Assembly (NCBI GenBank): GCA_041394945.1
Contig: JAWKHH010000001.1
Location: 2,046,001 to 2,110,000, forward strand
Origin: Bryobacteraceae bacterium
Lineage (GTDB): Bacteria > Acidobacteriota > Terriglobia > Bryobacterales > Bryobacteraceae
DNA: 64,000 nt
Reading direction: 5' to 3'
How positions within the stretch are numbered: the first letter of the stretch is position 1; each line of letters opens with the position of its first letter. The notes under the pieces are model-generated. The model saw only the letters and a program-made list of their open reading frames with translations. It was not told the origin of the DNA and ran no database searches. Below, piece by piece: positions 8,932 through 17,021 of this stretch. Made by a program: the position numbers and the translations under genes.

Positions 8932-9318
8932 TCAGGCGATGTCGTAGAGCCAGGGCTGGTATTTCGCGCCCTTGAGGCACTTCTCAATGGTCGGCCAGGC
9001 TCGCTGGTGCAGGTCCGAGGCGACCCAAGTCCTGCGCTGTTCCTCGGTGCGGAAGCTAATTAGCAGCCGGTAGTTGAATGCGCTCGGGCCGCCCACCATC
9101 GCCTCGCGGAACTTCAGCATCTTCACGTCGAGGAAGCCGGGCTGCTTGCGGATGGCCGGGTGGAAGATCGTGCGGTAGTTATCGAGCATCTCTTTCTCCC
9201 GCGTCGGGTCCACTTCGAGATCGACATGGAGTTGGATGCCGGCGCCGGAGGATTGCGCGGCGGCGGGAACGAGGGCGACGGCGGCCAGCGCGGCGCGGCG
9301 AGTATGCGATCTGGGCAT
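8932..9318 (-). CDS. Exported dimeric alpha/beta-barrel (ABM-like) protein
   Basis: 128 residues. The N-terminus HTRRAALAAVALVPAAAQ is a twin-arginine-like signal peptide. The remainder (LHVDLEVDPTREKEML, then AIRKQPGFLDVKMLKF, then YRLLISFRTEEQRRTW) has the strand-helix pattern of antibiotic-biosynthesis-monooxygenase-like ferredoxin folds. No catalytic residue assignment is possible. It lies 16 bp after the MDR-family oxidoreductase and two bases before the cupin gene, so the three form a probable operon. Confidence 0.65.
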   Translation of the reverse strand: MPRSHTRRAALAAVALVPAAAQSSGAGIQLHVDLEVDPTREKEMLDNYRTIFHPAIRKQPGFLDVKMLKFREAMVGGPSAFNYRLLISFRTEEQRRTWVASDLHQRAWPTIEKCLKGAKYQPWLYDIA

Positions 9319-9334
9319 GGCGTTGGCGATTGTA

Positions 9335-10345
9335 TCAGACGGCGATGACGACCTTGCCGAAGTGGAGGCCGGCGGCCAGGTGCTCGAACGCGGCGCGGGC
9401 CTGGTCCATCGGGAACACGCGATCGACGACGGGCTTGATCTCGTGCAGAGCGATGGCGCGGTTCATGTCTTCGAACATGTCGCGGGAGCCGACGAAGATG
9501 CCTTGGATGCGAATGGCTTTCATCAGGGCGGCGGTGAGATTGACGTCGGCTTCGCCCTCGGCGCGATTGCCGATGAGTGCGATGTAGCCGCCCGTGCGCG
9601 CGGCGCGGATCGACTTGCCGATCGTGGCGGCGCCGCCGATTTCGATCACCTGATCGACGCCGCCCGCGGTGAACTTGCGCGCGGCCTCTTCCCAATCGGG
9701 CCGCTCCTTGTAGTTGATGACTTCGTTCGCGCCCAGCGACTTGAGCCGCTCCGCTTTTTCGCCGCTCGACGTGATAGCGATGACCCTGGCGCCCGCCGCG
9801 CGCGCGAACTGGAGCGCGAAGACGGAAACGCCTCCGGAGCCCTGCACGAGCACGGTGTCGCCCGCCTTGACGCAACCCTCGACGACGACGGCATTCCAGG
9901 CGGTGACGGCGGCGCAAGGAAGCGCGGCGGCTTCCTCGTAGGAGAGCGCGTCCGGGACGGAGACCAGCGTCTCCGCGTCGCACAGGAGGCGCTCGGTGAG
10001 CACACCTTGTGAGAACGCGCCGCGCGCGGTGCGGGCCTTGGCTTCATTCACGGAACCGGAGATCCAATCAGGCATGAAGAGTCCAGCCACGCGATCACCG
10101 GGTTTGAAGCGCTTGACGCCATCGCCGACCGAGACGACCTCGCCGGCGCAATCGGAGCACAGCGTCAATGGGAGTGGCAGCTTCCTGCTGTAGAGGCCGC
10201 GAGCGACGAGGAGGTCGCGGAAGTTGAGTGAAACGGCGCGCACCGCGACGAGCGCCTGACCGGGCCCGGCGACGGAGACGGGAATGGATTCGAGCGAGAG
10301 CTTGTCGAGGCCGAACTCAGCCGTGATCTGCCAGGCGCGATGCAT
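9335..10345 (-). CDS. Zinc-type alcohol dehydrogenase / quinone oxidoreductase (MDR superfamily)
   Basis: 336 residues. The N-terminal GroES-like part has SLNFRDLLVARGLYS and SDCAGEVVSVGDGVKRFKPGD. The Rossmann half has the NADP-binding VLVQGSGGVSVFALQFAR. The catalytic and structural zinc cysteines of classic ADHs are absent apart from CSDCAG, so it is closer to the NADPH:quinone-reductase-like branch. Two ATGs lie two codons apart (10351, 10345). I prefer 10345 because a TAAACT box ends immediately before the first ATG and six bases before the second, the same spacing as other genes here. Substrate unknown. Confidence 0.85.
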   Translation of the reverse strand: MHRAWQITAEFGLDKLSLESIPVSVAGPGQALVAVRAVSLNFRDLLVARGLYSRKLPLPLTLCSDCAGEVVSVGDGVKRFKPGDRVAGLFMPDWISGSVNEAKARTARGAFSQGVLTERLLCDAETLVSVPDALSYEEAAALPCAAVTAWNAVVVEGCVKAGDTVLVQGSGGVSVFALQFARAAGARVIAITSSGEKAERLKSLGANEVINYKERPDWEEAARKFTAGGVDQVIEIGGAATIGKSIRAARTGGYIALIGNRAEGEADVNLTAALMKAIRIQGIFVGSRDMFEDMNRAIALHEIKPVVDRVFPMDQARAAFEHLAAGLHFGKVVIAV

Positions 10346-10351
10346 TCCCAT

Positions 10352-10357
10352 AGTTTA
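10352..10357 (-). promoter_or_regulatory. Candidate -10 box (TAAACT) deciding the MDR start
   Basis: Six bases separate the box from the ATG at 10345; the ATG at 10351 would precede the predicted transcription start. Confidence 0.45.
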
Positions 10358-10381
10358 CGCCGCCGGGCGAAAAGCGCCTGC

Positions 10382-10387
10382 TATCCT
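10382..10387 (+). promoter_or_regulatory. Candidate extended -10 box (TGCTATCCT), ilvA
   Basis: TATCCT preceded by TGC, fifteen bases before the ATG at 10403, which implies a leader of under ten bases. Confidence 0.4.
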
Positions 10388-10402
10388 GAGGACTTCCCAC
10401 CC

Positions 10403-11611
10403 ATGATCACGGTCCAGGAAGTGGAGCGGGCGCTCGAGCGGATCCGCGAGTCGATTTACCTCTCCCCATGCGCGCTGTCGCAGACGCTGTCGAAACTGAC
10501 GGGGAACCGCATTTTTCTGAAGCTCGAGAACCTGCAGATGACTGGTTCGTTCAAGGAGCGCGGCGCGCTGAACCGGCTGCTGACGCTGACGGCCGAGGAG
10601 CGCGAGCGAGGCGTGATCGCGGCGTCGGCGGGCAACCACGCGCAGGGCGTTTCGTATCATGCGAGCCGGCTGGGCATCGCCGCGCGGATCGTGATGCCGT
10701 TGCCGACCCCACTGGTGAAGGTGACGGCGACGGCGCGCTACGGCGCCCGCGTGATCCTGCATGGGGTGAACTACGACGAAGCCTACCAGGAAGCGATGCG
10801 GATTCGCGACGAGGAGCAGCTCACGTTCGTTCACGCGTTCGACGATCCAGCCGTGGTAGCCGGACAGGGGACGATCGGGCTCGAGATTCTGCAGCAGAAT
10901 CCGTTGATCGACGCGGTGGTGGCGCCGATCGGGGGCGGCGGGCTGCTCGGCGGAATCGCCTGCGCGGTGAAGGAAACGAACCCGAGGATCCGCGTGATCG
11001 GCGTGCAGACGGCGCGGCTTCCTTCGATGATCGAAGCGATGGGCGCGGGCGAGCCTGTGACGATTGCGCCAGCAACAACGATCGCCGACGGAATCGCCGT
11101 GCGCCGGTGCGGTGCGCAGACGCTGCCGCTGATCCGGAAGTACGTGGACGAGATCGTGACGGTGGAAGAGGAAGAGATCGCGAGCGCGATTCTGCAACTG
11201 CTCGAAAGCGAGAAGACGCTCGCCGAGGGAGCGGGCGCGGCTGCGATGGCGGCGATGATGCACGGCAAGACGACGCTCGAGGGGAAACGCGTGGCGGTGC
11301 TAGTGTGCGGCGGGAACATCGACGTGACGCTGTTGTCGCGGATCATCGAGCGCGGCCTGGTGAAGGACGGCCGCATGGTGCGGCTGCGGATTCACCTGCC
11401 GGATCACCCGGGGGCGTTACAGAAACTGTGCATGGTGATCGCGGCGCAGCGGGCGAACATCGTGGAGACGAATCATGACCGCGCGTATTATGGCGTGAAC
11501 CTGGGCGATACGGTGATCGATATCACGATGGAGACTCGCGGGCACGAGCACGTGGAGGAGTTGAAGTCGGCGTTGACGGCGGCCGGGTATGTCTACGAGC
11601 AGGTGCGGTAG
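10403..11611 (+). CDS. ilvA: Threonine ammonia-lyase (threonine dehydratase) with C-terminal ACT domain
   Basis: 402 residues. PLP-dependent deamination of L-threonine to 2-oxobutyrate, feeding isoleucine synthesis or threonine breakdown. The PLP lysine is Lys51 in TGSFKERGA, SAGNHAQG follows, and the phosphate-binding glycine loop is IGGGGLLGG. Residues about 328-402 are a single ACT domain (LRIHLPDHPGALQKL), as in short, catabolic/IlvA-like forms. The ATG at 10403 begins the family N-terminus; the open frame upstream covers the divergent promoter region. Its stop codon abuts that of the convergent hydroxyacid oxidoreductase. Confidence 0.93.
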   Translation: MITVQEVERALERIRESIYLSPCALSQTLSKLTGNRIFLKLENLQMTGSFKERGALNRLLTLTAEERERGVIAASAGNHAQGVSYHASRLGIAARIVMPLPTPLVKVTATARYGARVILHGVNYDEAYQEAMRIRDEEQLTFVHAFDDPAVVAGQGTIGLEILQQNPLIDAVVAPIGGGGLLGGIACAVKETNPRIRVIGVQTARLPSMIEAMGAGEPVTIAPATTIADGIAVRRCGAQTLPLIRKYVDEIVTVEEEEIASAILQLLESEKTLAEGAGAAAMAAMMHGKTTLEGKRVAVLVCGGNIDVTLLSRIIERGLVKDGRMVRLRIHLPDHPGALQKLCMVIAAQRANIVETNHDRAYYGVNLGDTVIDITMETRGHEHVEELKSALTAAGYVYEQVR

Positions 11612-12805
11612 CTACATTCGGATCACACCGCGATCGATGGACTTCAGGTTCGGCTTGCCGCAGAGCCCCATGGCGAGCGCGAGTTCGGTGCGGACAAGTT
11701 CGATGACACGGCGCACTCCCGCGTCGCCGTACGCGCCCAGGCCCCAGAGCGGCGGGCGGCCTATGCAGACCGCAGTGGCGCCGAGGGCGAGCGCCTTCAG
11801 CACGTCCGTCCCGCGTCGGAAGCCGCTGTCGATGAGGACCGGCATTTTTTTCCCGGCGGCTTGGACGATCTCGGGCAACACGTCGATCGTAGCGGGGGCG
11901 TAGTCGAGATAGCGCGCGCCGTGGTTGGAGACAATGACGCCGTCGGCGCCGTGTTTCACTGCGAGAGCGGCGTCATCGCCCACGAGGATGCCCTTGATCA
12001 GCACTGGAATCCCGGCGCGTTTCTTGAGTTCGTCGAAGAAACTCCAGTCGAGCTTGTGCATCAACGTGGTGGTGAGTCCGTAGTACTTCGGGCGTTCGCT
12101 CTCGTAGGGCTGCAGTTCCCCGTCGGGCCTCCGACGGCGCGCCGTCTGCGGCGAGGGGATGCCGTCGGCCGTCTGGCGCCGTTGGCCGAGGCGGAGCAGA
12201 CGCTCGCGATGGGAGTTGTAGCCGGCGTCAACGGTGAGCGCAATCGCCTTGAAACCCGCTTCCCTGGCCCGGCGCACTTTGTCCCAGGTGCCTTCCATGT
12301 CGGGCCCGGGATAGAGCTGGAACCATTTCGGCGCCGGTGTTTCGGCTGCCACCTTCTCATAGGGCTGGCTCGAGTTGGTGGAGAGGATCATGATCGTCTT
12401 GGCGGCGGCGGCTCCGCGCGCTGTGGCGAGTTCGCCGTCCGGATGAAGCGCGCCGTGCCCGGCGGTGGGGCAGACGAGAATCGGGGCTTCGATCTTGTCT
12501 CCGAACAAGGTGAGGGAAAGATCGAGGTCCGAGGCGTTGACGAGCATACGCGGGCGGAACGTGATCTTGTCGAAAGCCTCGCGGTTGCGCCGCAGGGTGA
12601 ACTCGTTGTCGACGCCGCCGGCCACGTACTGATAGGCCTGCCGGGGAACCTTCGCCTTCATCAGCGGCTCGAACTCGAAGACGTTCACGAGGTCGTCGAG
12701 GGCCGGCATGCGCTCCCTGGCGTCCGGCAAGTCGAGCTGGGCGCGGAGGAGCGGGGATGCGGCGAAGAAGCCACAGAGTCCTTGAAACGCTTCCCGTCGA
12801 TTCAT
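11612..12805 (-). CDS. FMN-dependent alpha-hydroxyacid oxidoreductase, probably exported
   Basis: 397 residues of the lactate dehydrogenase (LldD)/glycolate oxidase fold. Family landmarks: YQYVAGGVDNE (about 58-68), WFQLYPG (161-167), the lysine in VLIKGIL, the catalytic His in VSNHGARYLD (about 290), and the FMN phosphate site DSGFRRGTDVLKALALGA. The segment NRREAFQGLCGFFAASPLLRA at the N-terminus looks like a signal (Tat-like RR). It starts five bases after a five-haem cytochrome gene, so the cytochrome is the likely electron acceptor. ATG at 12805 has GAAGG upstream. Substrate unknown. Confidence 0.87.
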   Translation of the reverse strand: MNRREAFQGLCGFFAASPLLRAQLDLPDARERMPALDDLVNVFEFEPLMKAKVPRQAYQYVAGGVDNEFTLRRNREAFDKITFRPRMLVNASDLDLSLTLFGDKIEAPILVCPTAGHGALHPDGELATARGAAAAKTIMILSTNSSQPYEKVAAETPAPKWFQLYPGPDMEGTWDKVRRAREAGFKAIALTVDAGYNSHRERLLRLGQRRQTADGIPSPQTARRRRPDGELQPYESERPKYYGLTTTLMHKLDWSFFDELKKRAGIPVLIKGILVGDDAALAVKHGADGVIVSNHGARYLDYAPATIDVLPEIVQAAGKKMPVLIDSGFRRGTDVLKALALGATAVCIGRPPLWGLGAYGDAGVRRVIELVRTELALAMGLCGKPNLKSIDRGVIRM

Positions 12806-12810
12806 GACAA

Positions 12811-13308
12811 TTACCTTCGTTCGTGACAATACTGACAGTCGTTGGACGCCTTGTTGCGGCGGTGGCAATCCATGCACGCGCCCATGGAAATATCTTTCTC
12901 GCGGCGCAGAACCTCGCGTTCACCGACGGGTCCGTGGCAGGTTTCGCAGGTCACGCCTTCCACGGCGTTGTGGATCTTGTGGCTGAAGAAGACCCAGTCC
13001 GGAATGCGGTAGACCGGGGCCCAACGGATCCGGTCACCGGCGGCGTGGGCAGCGGCGAGTTTCTGAATATGGGGGCTATCCTTCTTCACCGCGGCGTGAC
13101 AGCCCATGCAGACCTGGGTCTTCGGGAGCGTGGCGAAGTCACCGGGTTCCGGCATCGGGTGGCAGTGGGCGCACGGGAGCTTGTTAATGGTCACGTGGCG
13201 CTTGTGTGAAAACGGCAGCGGCTGTTCGGGCGCGGGCCGTTCGGGAAACCCGCCTTGCTGCTGCGCGAAACATACCGGCAACAGGGCGGCCAGAATCAGA
13301 AGGATCAT
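12811..13308 (-). CDS. Periplasmic five-haem c-type cytochrome (cytochrome c3/c7-like)
   Basis: 165 residues with a signal peptide (MILLILAALLPVCFAQ) and five CxxCH haem-binding motifs at residues 46-50, 67-71, 121-125, 145-149 and 158-162. FSHKRH (33-38) and FSHKIH (108-113) supply extra histidines of the type that give bis-His ligation. It is a small electron-transfer protein of the periplasm. The next gene, five bases downstream, is an FMN hydroxyacid oxidoreductase, which suggests a dehydrogenase-cytochrome pair. The open frame extends upstream, but the signal peptide and a TACCAT box seven bases before this ATG fix the start. Confidence 0.9.
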   Translation of the reverse strand: MILLILAALLPVCFAQQQGGFPERPAPEQPLPFSHKRHVTINKLPCAHCHPMPEPGDFATLPKTQVCMGCHAAVKKDSPHIQKLAAAHAAGDRIRWAPVYRIPDWVFFSHKIHNAVEGVTCETCHGPVGEREVLRREKDISMGACMDCHRRNKASNDCQYCHERR

Positions 13309-13315
13309 CGAAAGA

Positions 13316-13321
13316 ATGGTA
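13316..13321 (-). promoter_or_regulatory. Candidate extended -10 box (TGATACCAT), cytochrome c
   Basis: TACCAT with an upstream TGA, seven bases before the ATG at 13308; no Shine-Dalgarno. Confidence 0.5.
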
Positions 13322-13339
13322 TCACCCGGCGCCCAGCGC

Positions 13340-15502
13340 CTACCGCGCTGGCGGCCAGCCGAGGTGTTTCTTGAGGAACTCGAAGGTCCCCTTGGCGTTG
13401 ATCTCATGGACGCCGTCGAAGAACTCGATCGCGGTGCGGTCACCGATGCCCAACTGCGTGTAGAAGCGGCGGACACGGGCATACTCGTGCTCCACCCAGT
13501 TGTCGAAGCCGACCGGGTCGCCGTGTCCACGTTCCACCATGAACGGGCGGGGCGCCATCATCATCGCGAGGTCGCCGTAGTTGAACGTGTTGGCGAGGTC
13601 GAACTCGTACATCTCGTGCTCAATGGTGAAGAGGAAACTCTCCGGCCGGTCACTGGACGCCATCTTTCCGATGTACTCGCCGAAGTCGCCGGAGGTGATG
13701 CAGAGCGAGTAGCCGTCGAGCAGCGGCGGAATGCGCGAAGCGGTCTTGCCGCCGTAGCTCAGGCCGTAGAACGCGATACGGTCGGCGTCGACGAAGGGGA
13801 GCTTGGCGAGCCAGGCAAGGTGGCGCTCGTGCTGGGCGGCGATGAACGAGAACAACGAAAGCTTGAGGGGATTCGCCTTGCGTTGGAGGGCGCGGTACTG
13901 CTCTTCGAAGATAAAGGGATGCTGCGGAGCGTAGACGATGTAGCCGAGGTCGGCGAGCTGAGCCGCGTAGTGTTTGTAGACGGATTCGGCGCGGGCGTTG
14001 GGCGGATCGATGAGGTTTTGCGGACGTCCGGCGCGTCCGTGCTGGGTGACGACGACGGGTCGCTTCTCGCCTGGCTTGAGGTCGTTGGGGACGAGCAGAA
14101 TGCCGTAGGCGAAGACATCGGGGAAGATCGGGATCACCGTCTCGTAGCCCTTCCATTTCGGCCTGTCGTAGAGAAGGCGGGTACGCGCGACGAGCGGTTC
14201 CGAAGCGCGCGGGAGCTTGCCGAGCACCTCGTCCCAGAAGTGCCGCCGGTAGGGCGCGATGGACTCTTTCCATTTCTCGGGCGAGCTATGATCGGCATTG
14301 GCCCAGAACTTGGTTCGCACGGCTTCGGAGTCGCGGAGCTTGCGTTGGAGATAGGCGTGGAGGTCCTCGAAGGCGGTGCGCTTCGGGGCTTCCATGCGCG
14401 GGGTTTGGTTAAGGGAGGCGAGCGGAGCCTTCCATTCGGCGAGCAGCGCGGAGAGGGCGGTGTCGGTGAAGGCAGCGTCCCGGCCGAGGCGATCCGGAAC
14501 GATGGCGATGTTGGCGCCGAGGAGCCGGGCGCGTTCCACCTCGGCGTAGACTTCACCGAGGGTCGGCGTAAGAATGACGCCGGGCGCGGCGTCCGGCGCG
14601 CGGGACGGCGTCTCCGGCGTACGCGCGGGCTCCACGAGGAGACGGCGCGGCGCCATCATAGCCGCGATGTCGGCGTCGCCATAGGCGTCGAGCAATCCCC
14701 AGACGTTGCGGTAGACGGGGTCGCGGAAGAGGCCTTCGCGCGGGCCATAGTAGCCGCTGACGAGCGTCACGCCGATGCGCTGGTCGACCGCGCCGGTGTG
14801 GAGCGCGATGAGTCCGCCTTCACCGTAGCCGGCAACGGCGATTGGAGCGGCGGGTTGCTGACGCGAGAACCAGTCAACGGCGGCGAGCGCCTTCTGGACT
14901 TCGAAGCCGATGATGTGGCGGCCCAGTTCGAAGGCCTGGCGATAGAGGAACTCGCGGCGGGTCTGGTTGAGGCGGCGCGGGATGGCCGGGTTGACGATGC
15001 CGGCGGGTTCGCGGTCAACAAGCGCCACCACCACCACCTGACAACCGCTGGCTGCGAGCTGGTGCGCCCACACGGCCTGCTCCGGGGTCTGATCGGCATC
15101 GGGCAGGGCGACAATGCGGACCTTGGGTGCTGAGGCGGGGGTAAACAGAAGCCCCTGTGCGTCGAGCCCTTCGAGCACGGGCCAGCGGACTCGCTGCACT
15201 TTGTAGCCGGACCCCGCGTAGACCTCGGCCGGCTGGGCGAGCGTGGCTTCGGGCGTGAAGTTTTCGAACGGAACGCGTTCGTCGACAACGCCGAGGATTT
15301 TTCGGAGCCCCTCCGGGCGCGGCGGATTGGGACGCGTTTTGGTGGAGTTGAACGTCTCGTAGTCGAGCCAGGCGTCGATGCCGGCAATCATTCTCGCGGC
15401 GAGATCGCCGCGGTCTTCGAGCAGTTGCGTACCCGGCAGAGCCTGGGCGAGGAGGAACAAAGCAGCAATCATAGGAAGGCGATTGAGGAGCGACGCGGGC
15501 AT
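13340..15502 (-). CDS. Exported two-domain alpha/beta hydrolase (acetyl-xylan-esterase/dienelactone-hydrolase-like)
   Basis: 720 residues with an N-terminal signal (LPMIAALFLLAQALPGTQ). It appears to hold two alpha/beta-hydrolase halves. The first (about 90-360) has GYGEGG where the nucleophile elbow should be, so its serine is missing. The second (about 400-720) has GLSYGG with a serine and a late His in DGVHEIN, so it is probably active. Such proteins occur in Acidobacteriota and Planctomycetota and are thought to act on esters of plant polymers, but the substrate here is not known. Promoter and palindrome lie directly upstream. Confidence 0.78.
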   Translation of the reverse strand: MPASLLNRLPMIAALFLLAQALPGTQLLEDRGDLAARMIAGIDAWLDYETFNSTKTRPNPPRPEGLRKILGVVDERVPFENFTPEATLAQPAEVYAGSGYKVQRVRWPVLEGLDAQGLLFTPASAPKVRIVALPDADQTPEQAVWAHQLAASGCQVVVVALVDREPAGIVNPAIPRRLNQTRREFLYRQAFELGRHIIGFEVQKALAAVDWFSRQQPAAPIAVAGYGEGGLIALHTGAVDQRIGVTLVSGYYGPREGLFRDPVYRNVWGLLDAYGDADIAAMMAPRRLLVEPARTPETPSRAPDAAPGVILTPTLGEVYAEVERARLLGANIAIVPDRLGRDAAFTDTALSALLAEWKAPLASLNQTPRMEAPKRTAFEDLHAYLQRKLRDSEAVRTKFWANADHSSPEKWKESIAPYRRHFWDEVLGKLPRASEPLVARTRLLYDRPKWKGYETVIPIFPDVFAYGILLVPNDLKPGEKRPVVVTQHGRAGRPQNLIDPPNARAESVYKHYAAQLADLGYIVYAPQHPFIFEEQYRALQRKANPLKLSLFSFIAAQHERHLAWLAKLPFVDADRIAFYGLSYGGKTASRIPPLLDGYSLCITSGDFGEYIGKMASSDRPESFLFTIEHEMYEFDLANTFNYGDLAMMMAPRPFMVERGHGDPVGFDNWVEHEYARVRRFYTQLGIGDRTAIEFFDGVHEINAKGTFEFLKKHLGWPPAR

Positions 15503-15506
15503 CGAA

Positions 15507-15520
15507 CCTCAATGTTGAGG
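15507..15520. promoter_or_regulatory. Inverted repeat in the leader of the two-domain hydrolase
   Basis: CCTCAA-TG-TTGAGG, 6-bp arms with a 2-bp centre, lying between the candidate -10 (TAAACT at 15521-15526, minus strand) and the ATG at 15502. The position suits an operator that blocks transcription start. Confidence 0.35.
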
Positions 15521-15526
15521 AGTTTA
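15521..15526 (-). promoter_or_regulatory. Candidate -10 box (TAAACT), two-domain hydrolase
   Basis: Eighteen bases before the ATG at 15502; the inverted repeat lies between. Confidence 0.35.
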
Positions 15527-15554
15527 CTACAGGCGCCGGGGAGAAGCGATCGGC

Positions 15555-17021
15555 TTACCGCAGTTGCGCGGCGCGGCGGGCGACGTCGAGCAGGAGCGAC
15601 GGGAAGATTCCGAGCACAAGGGTAGCGGCAGTGGCGCCCCAGAGGGTAAGGCGGGTGCCGGCAGGAAGCGGCGTGAGCGATTCGGTGGCTTCGCCGGGCT
15701 CGTGGAAATACATCACCACCATGATCCGCAGATAGTAGTAGGCGGCGACGGCGCTGTTGAGCAGGCCGAGGATGGTGAGCCAGACCAGGTTCGCGTCGAG
15801 CGCGGCGCGGAAGATGTAGAACTTCCCGAAGAAGCCGGCAGTGAGCGGCACGCCGATGAGCGAAAGCAGGAAGATGGAGAACATCGCCGCGGTTCCGGGC
15901 TGCTTGCGGCCGAGGCCCGCGAAATCGTCGACATTCACGAAGCGCTCGCCCTGGCGCGAGAAGTGGCTGATGATCGCGAAGGCGCCGACGTTCATGAACG
16001 CGTAGGCGGCGAGGTAGAACATCGCGGCTTCAGTGCCGATCTTTGAGTGCGCGGTGACGGCAACCATGACGTAACCGGCGTGGGCGATCGAAGAGTAGGC
16101 AAGCATTCGCTTGATGTTCGATTGGGCGAGGGCGGCGAAGTTCCCGATGATCATGGTGGCGAGCGCCGAAAGCCAGACCACCGGCTCCCAGCGTTCCACC
16201 AATCCGCCGAAGCCGGTGAAGTAGACGCGGATGAATACGGCGAAGGCGGCGGCCTTGGGCGCAGCCGACATGAACGCGGTGACCGGGGCGGGCGCGCCCT
16301 GGTAGACATCCGGCGTCCAGGCCTGGAACGGCGCGGCGGAAACCTTGAAGGCGAATCCGACGAACATCAGCGCCGCCGCGGCGCCGATCATGGCCGGTGC
16401 GTGCGCGGTGGTCGGGTCGACAACGGCGTTCCGGATGACGTTCAGGTTCGTGGACCCGGTGAGACCGTAGATCCAGGCGACCCCGTAGAGCAGAAACGCG
16501 GTGGCGAAGGAGCCGAGCAGGAAGTACTTGATGGCTGACTCGTTGGCGCGGCGGTCATTCCGGAGGAAGCCAGCCAGGATGTAGGTGGCGATCGAGGAAA
16601 TCTCCAGGCCGATGAAGACCATGATCAGCTCATTGGCGGTGGCGAGCAGCGTCTGCCCGGTGAGCGAGAAGAGGACGAGAGCGAAGTATTCGCCGGAGTC
16701 CGCGTTCTCGCGCTGGAGGTAGGTGGTGGAACAAAGCACCGCCAGGAAGCCGACGACGAGCACGAGCAACCGGAAGAAGGTTCCGTAGCCATCGACGATG
16801 AGAAAGTTCTGGAAGGCCGGACCAGGCATGGAACCGGCGTAGCAGGCGCCGGCGGCGGCGAGCGCGATGCCGATGAGCGCCACGACGCCCGTATTCTGGC
16901 GCGGCTCCTCGCCGGTGAACGCCTCAAGCAGCATGATCAGGGCGCCGAAGAGGACCAGGATGATCTCCGGAAGAATCCGGATGTACTCCACCTGGCTCGG
17001 GAATGCGAAATCAACGGGCAT
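15555..17021 (-). CDS. nuoN: NADH-quinone oxidoreductase subunit N
   Basis: 488 residues, about 14 hydrophobic segments, an antiporter-like proton-pumping subunit of the complex I membrane arm. The hallmark stretch IKRMLAYSSIAHAGYVMVA is clear, along with the transmembrane lysine-containing region EIIS-like GLEISSIATYIL. I chose ATG 17021 over an in-frame TTG two codons earlier because GGAG lies seven bases before it. It overlaps the nuoM stop by 11 bp. Last gene of the nuo operon. Confidence 0.95.
   Translation of the reverse strand: MPVDFAFPSQVEYIRILPEIILVLFGALIMLLEAFTGEEPRQNTGVVALIGIALAAAGACYAGSMPGPAFQNFLIVDGYGTFFRLLVLVVGFLAVLCSTTYLQRENADSGEYFALVLFSLTGQTLLATANELIMVFIGLEISSIATYILAGFLRNDRRANESAIKYFLLGSFATAFLLYGVAWIYGLTGSTNLNVIRNAVVDPTTAHAPAMIGAAAALMFVGFAFKVSAAPFQAWTPDVYQGAPAPVTAFMSAAPKAAAFAVFIRVYFTGFGGLVERWEPVVWLSALATMIIGNFAALAQSNIKRMLAYSSIAHAGYVMVAVTAHSKIGTEAAMFYLAAYAFMNVGAFAIISHFSRQGERFVNVDDFAGLGRKQPGTAAMFSIFLLSLIGVPLTAGFFGKFYIFRAALDANLVWLTILGLLNSAVAAYYYLRIMVVMYFHEPGEATESLTPLPAGTRLTLWGATAATLVLGIFPSLLLDVARRAAQLR

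Noticed and set aside
11609..11614. Convergent stop codons sharing TAGCTA, also at 54485-54490
   Set aside because: The palindrome simply follows from two TAG stops abutting; no hairpin or terminator surrounds it and two cases are not enough for a signal.
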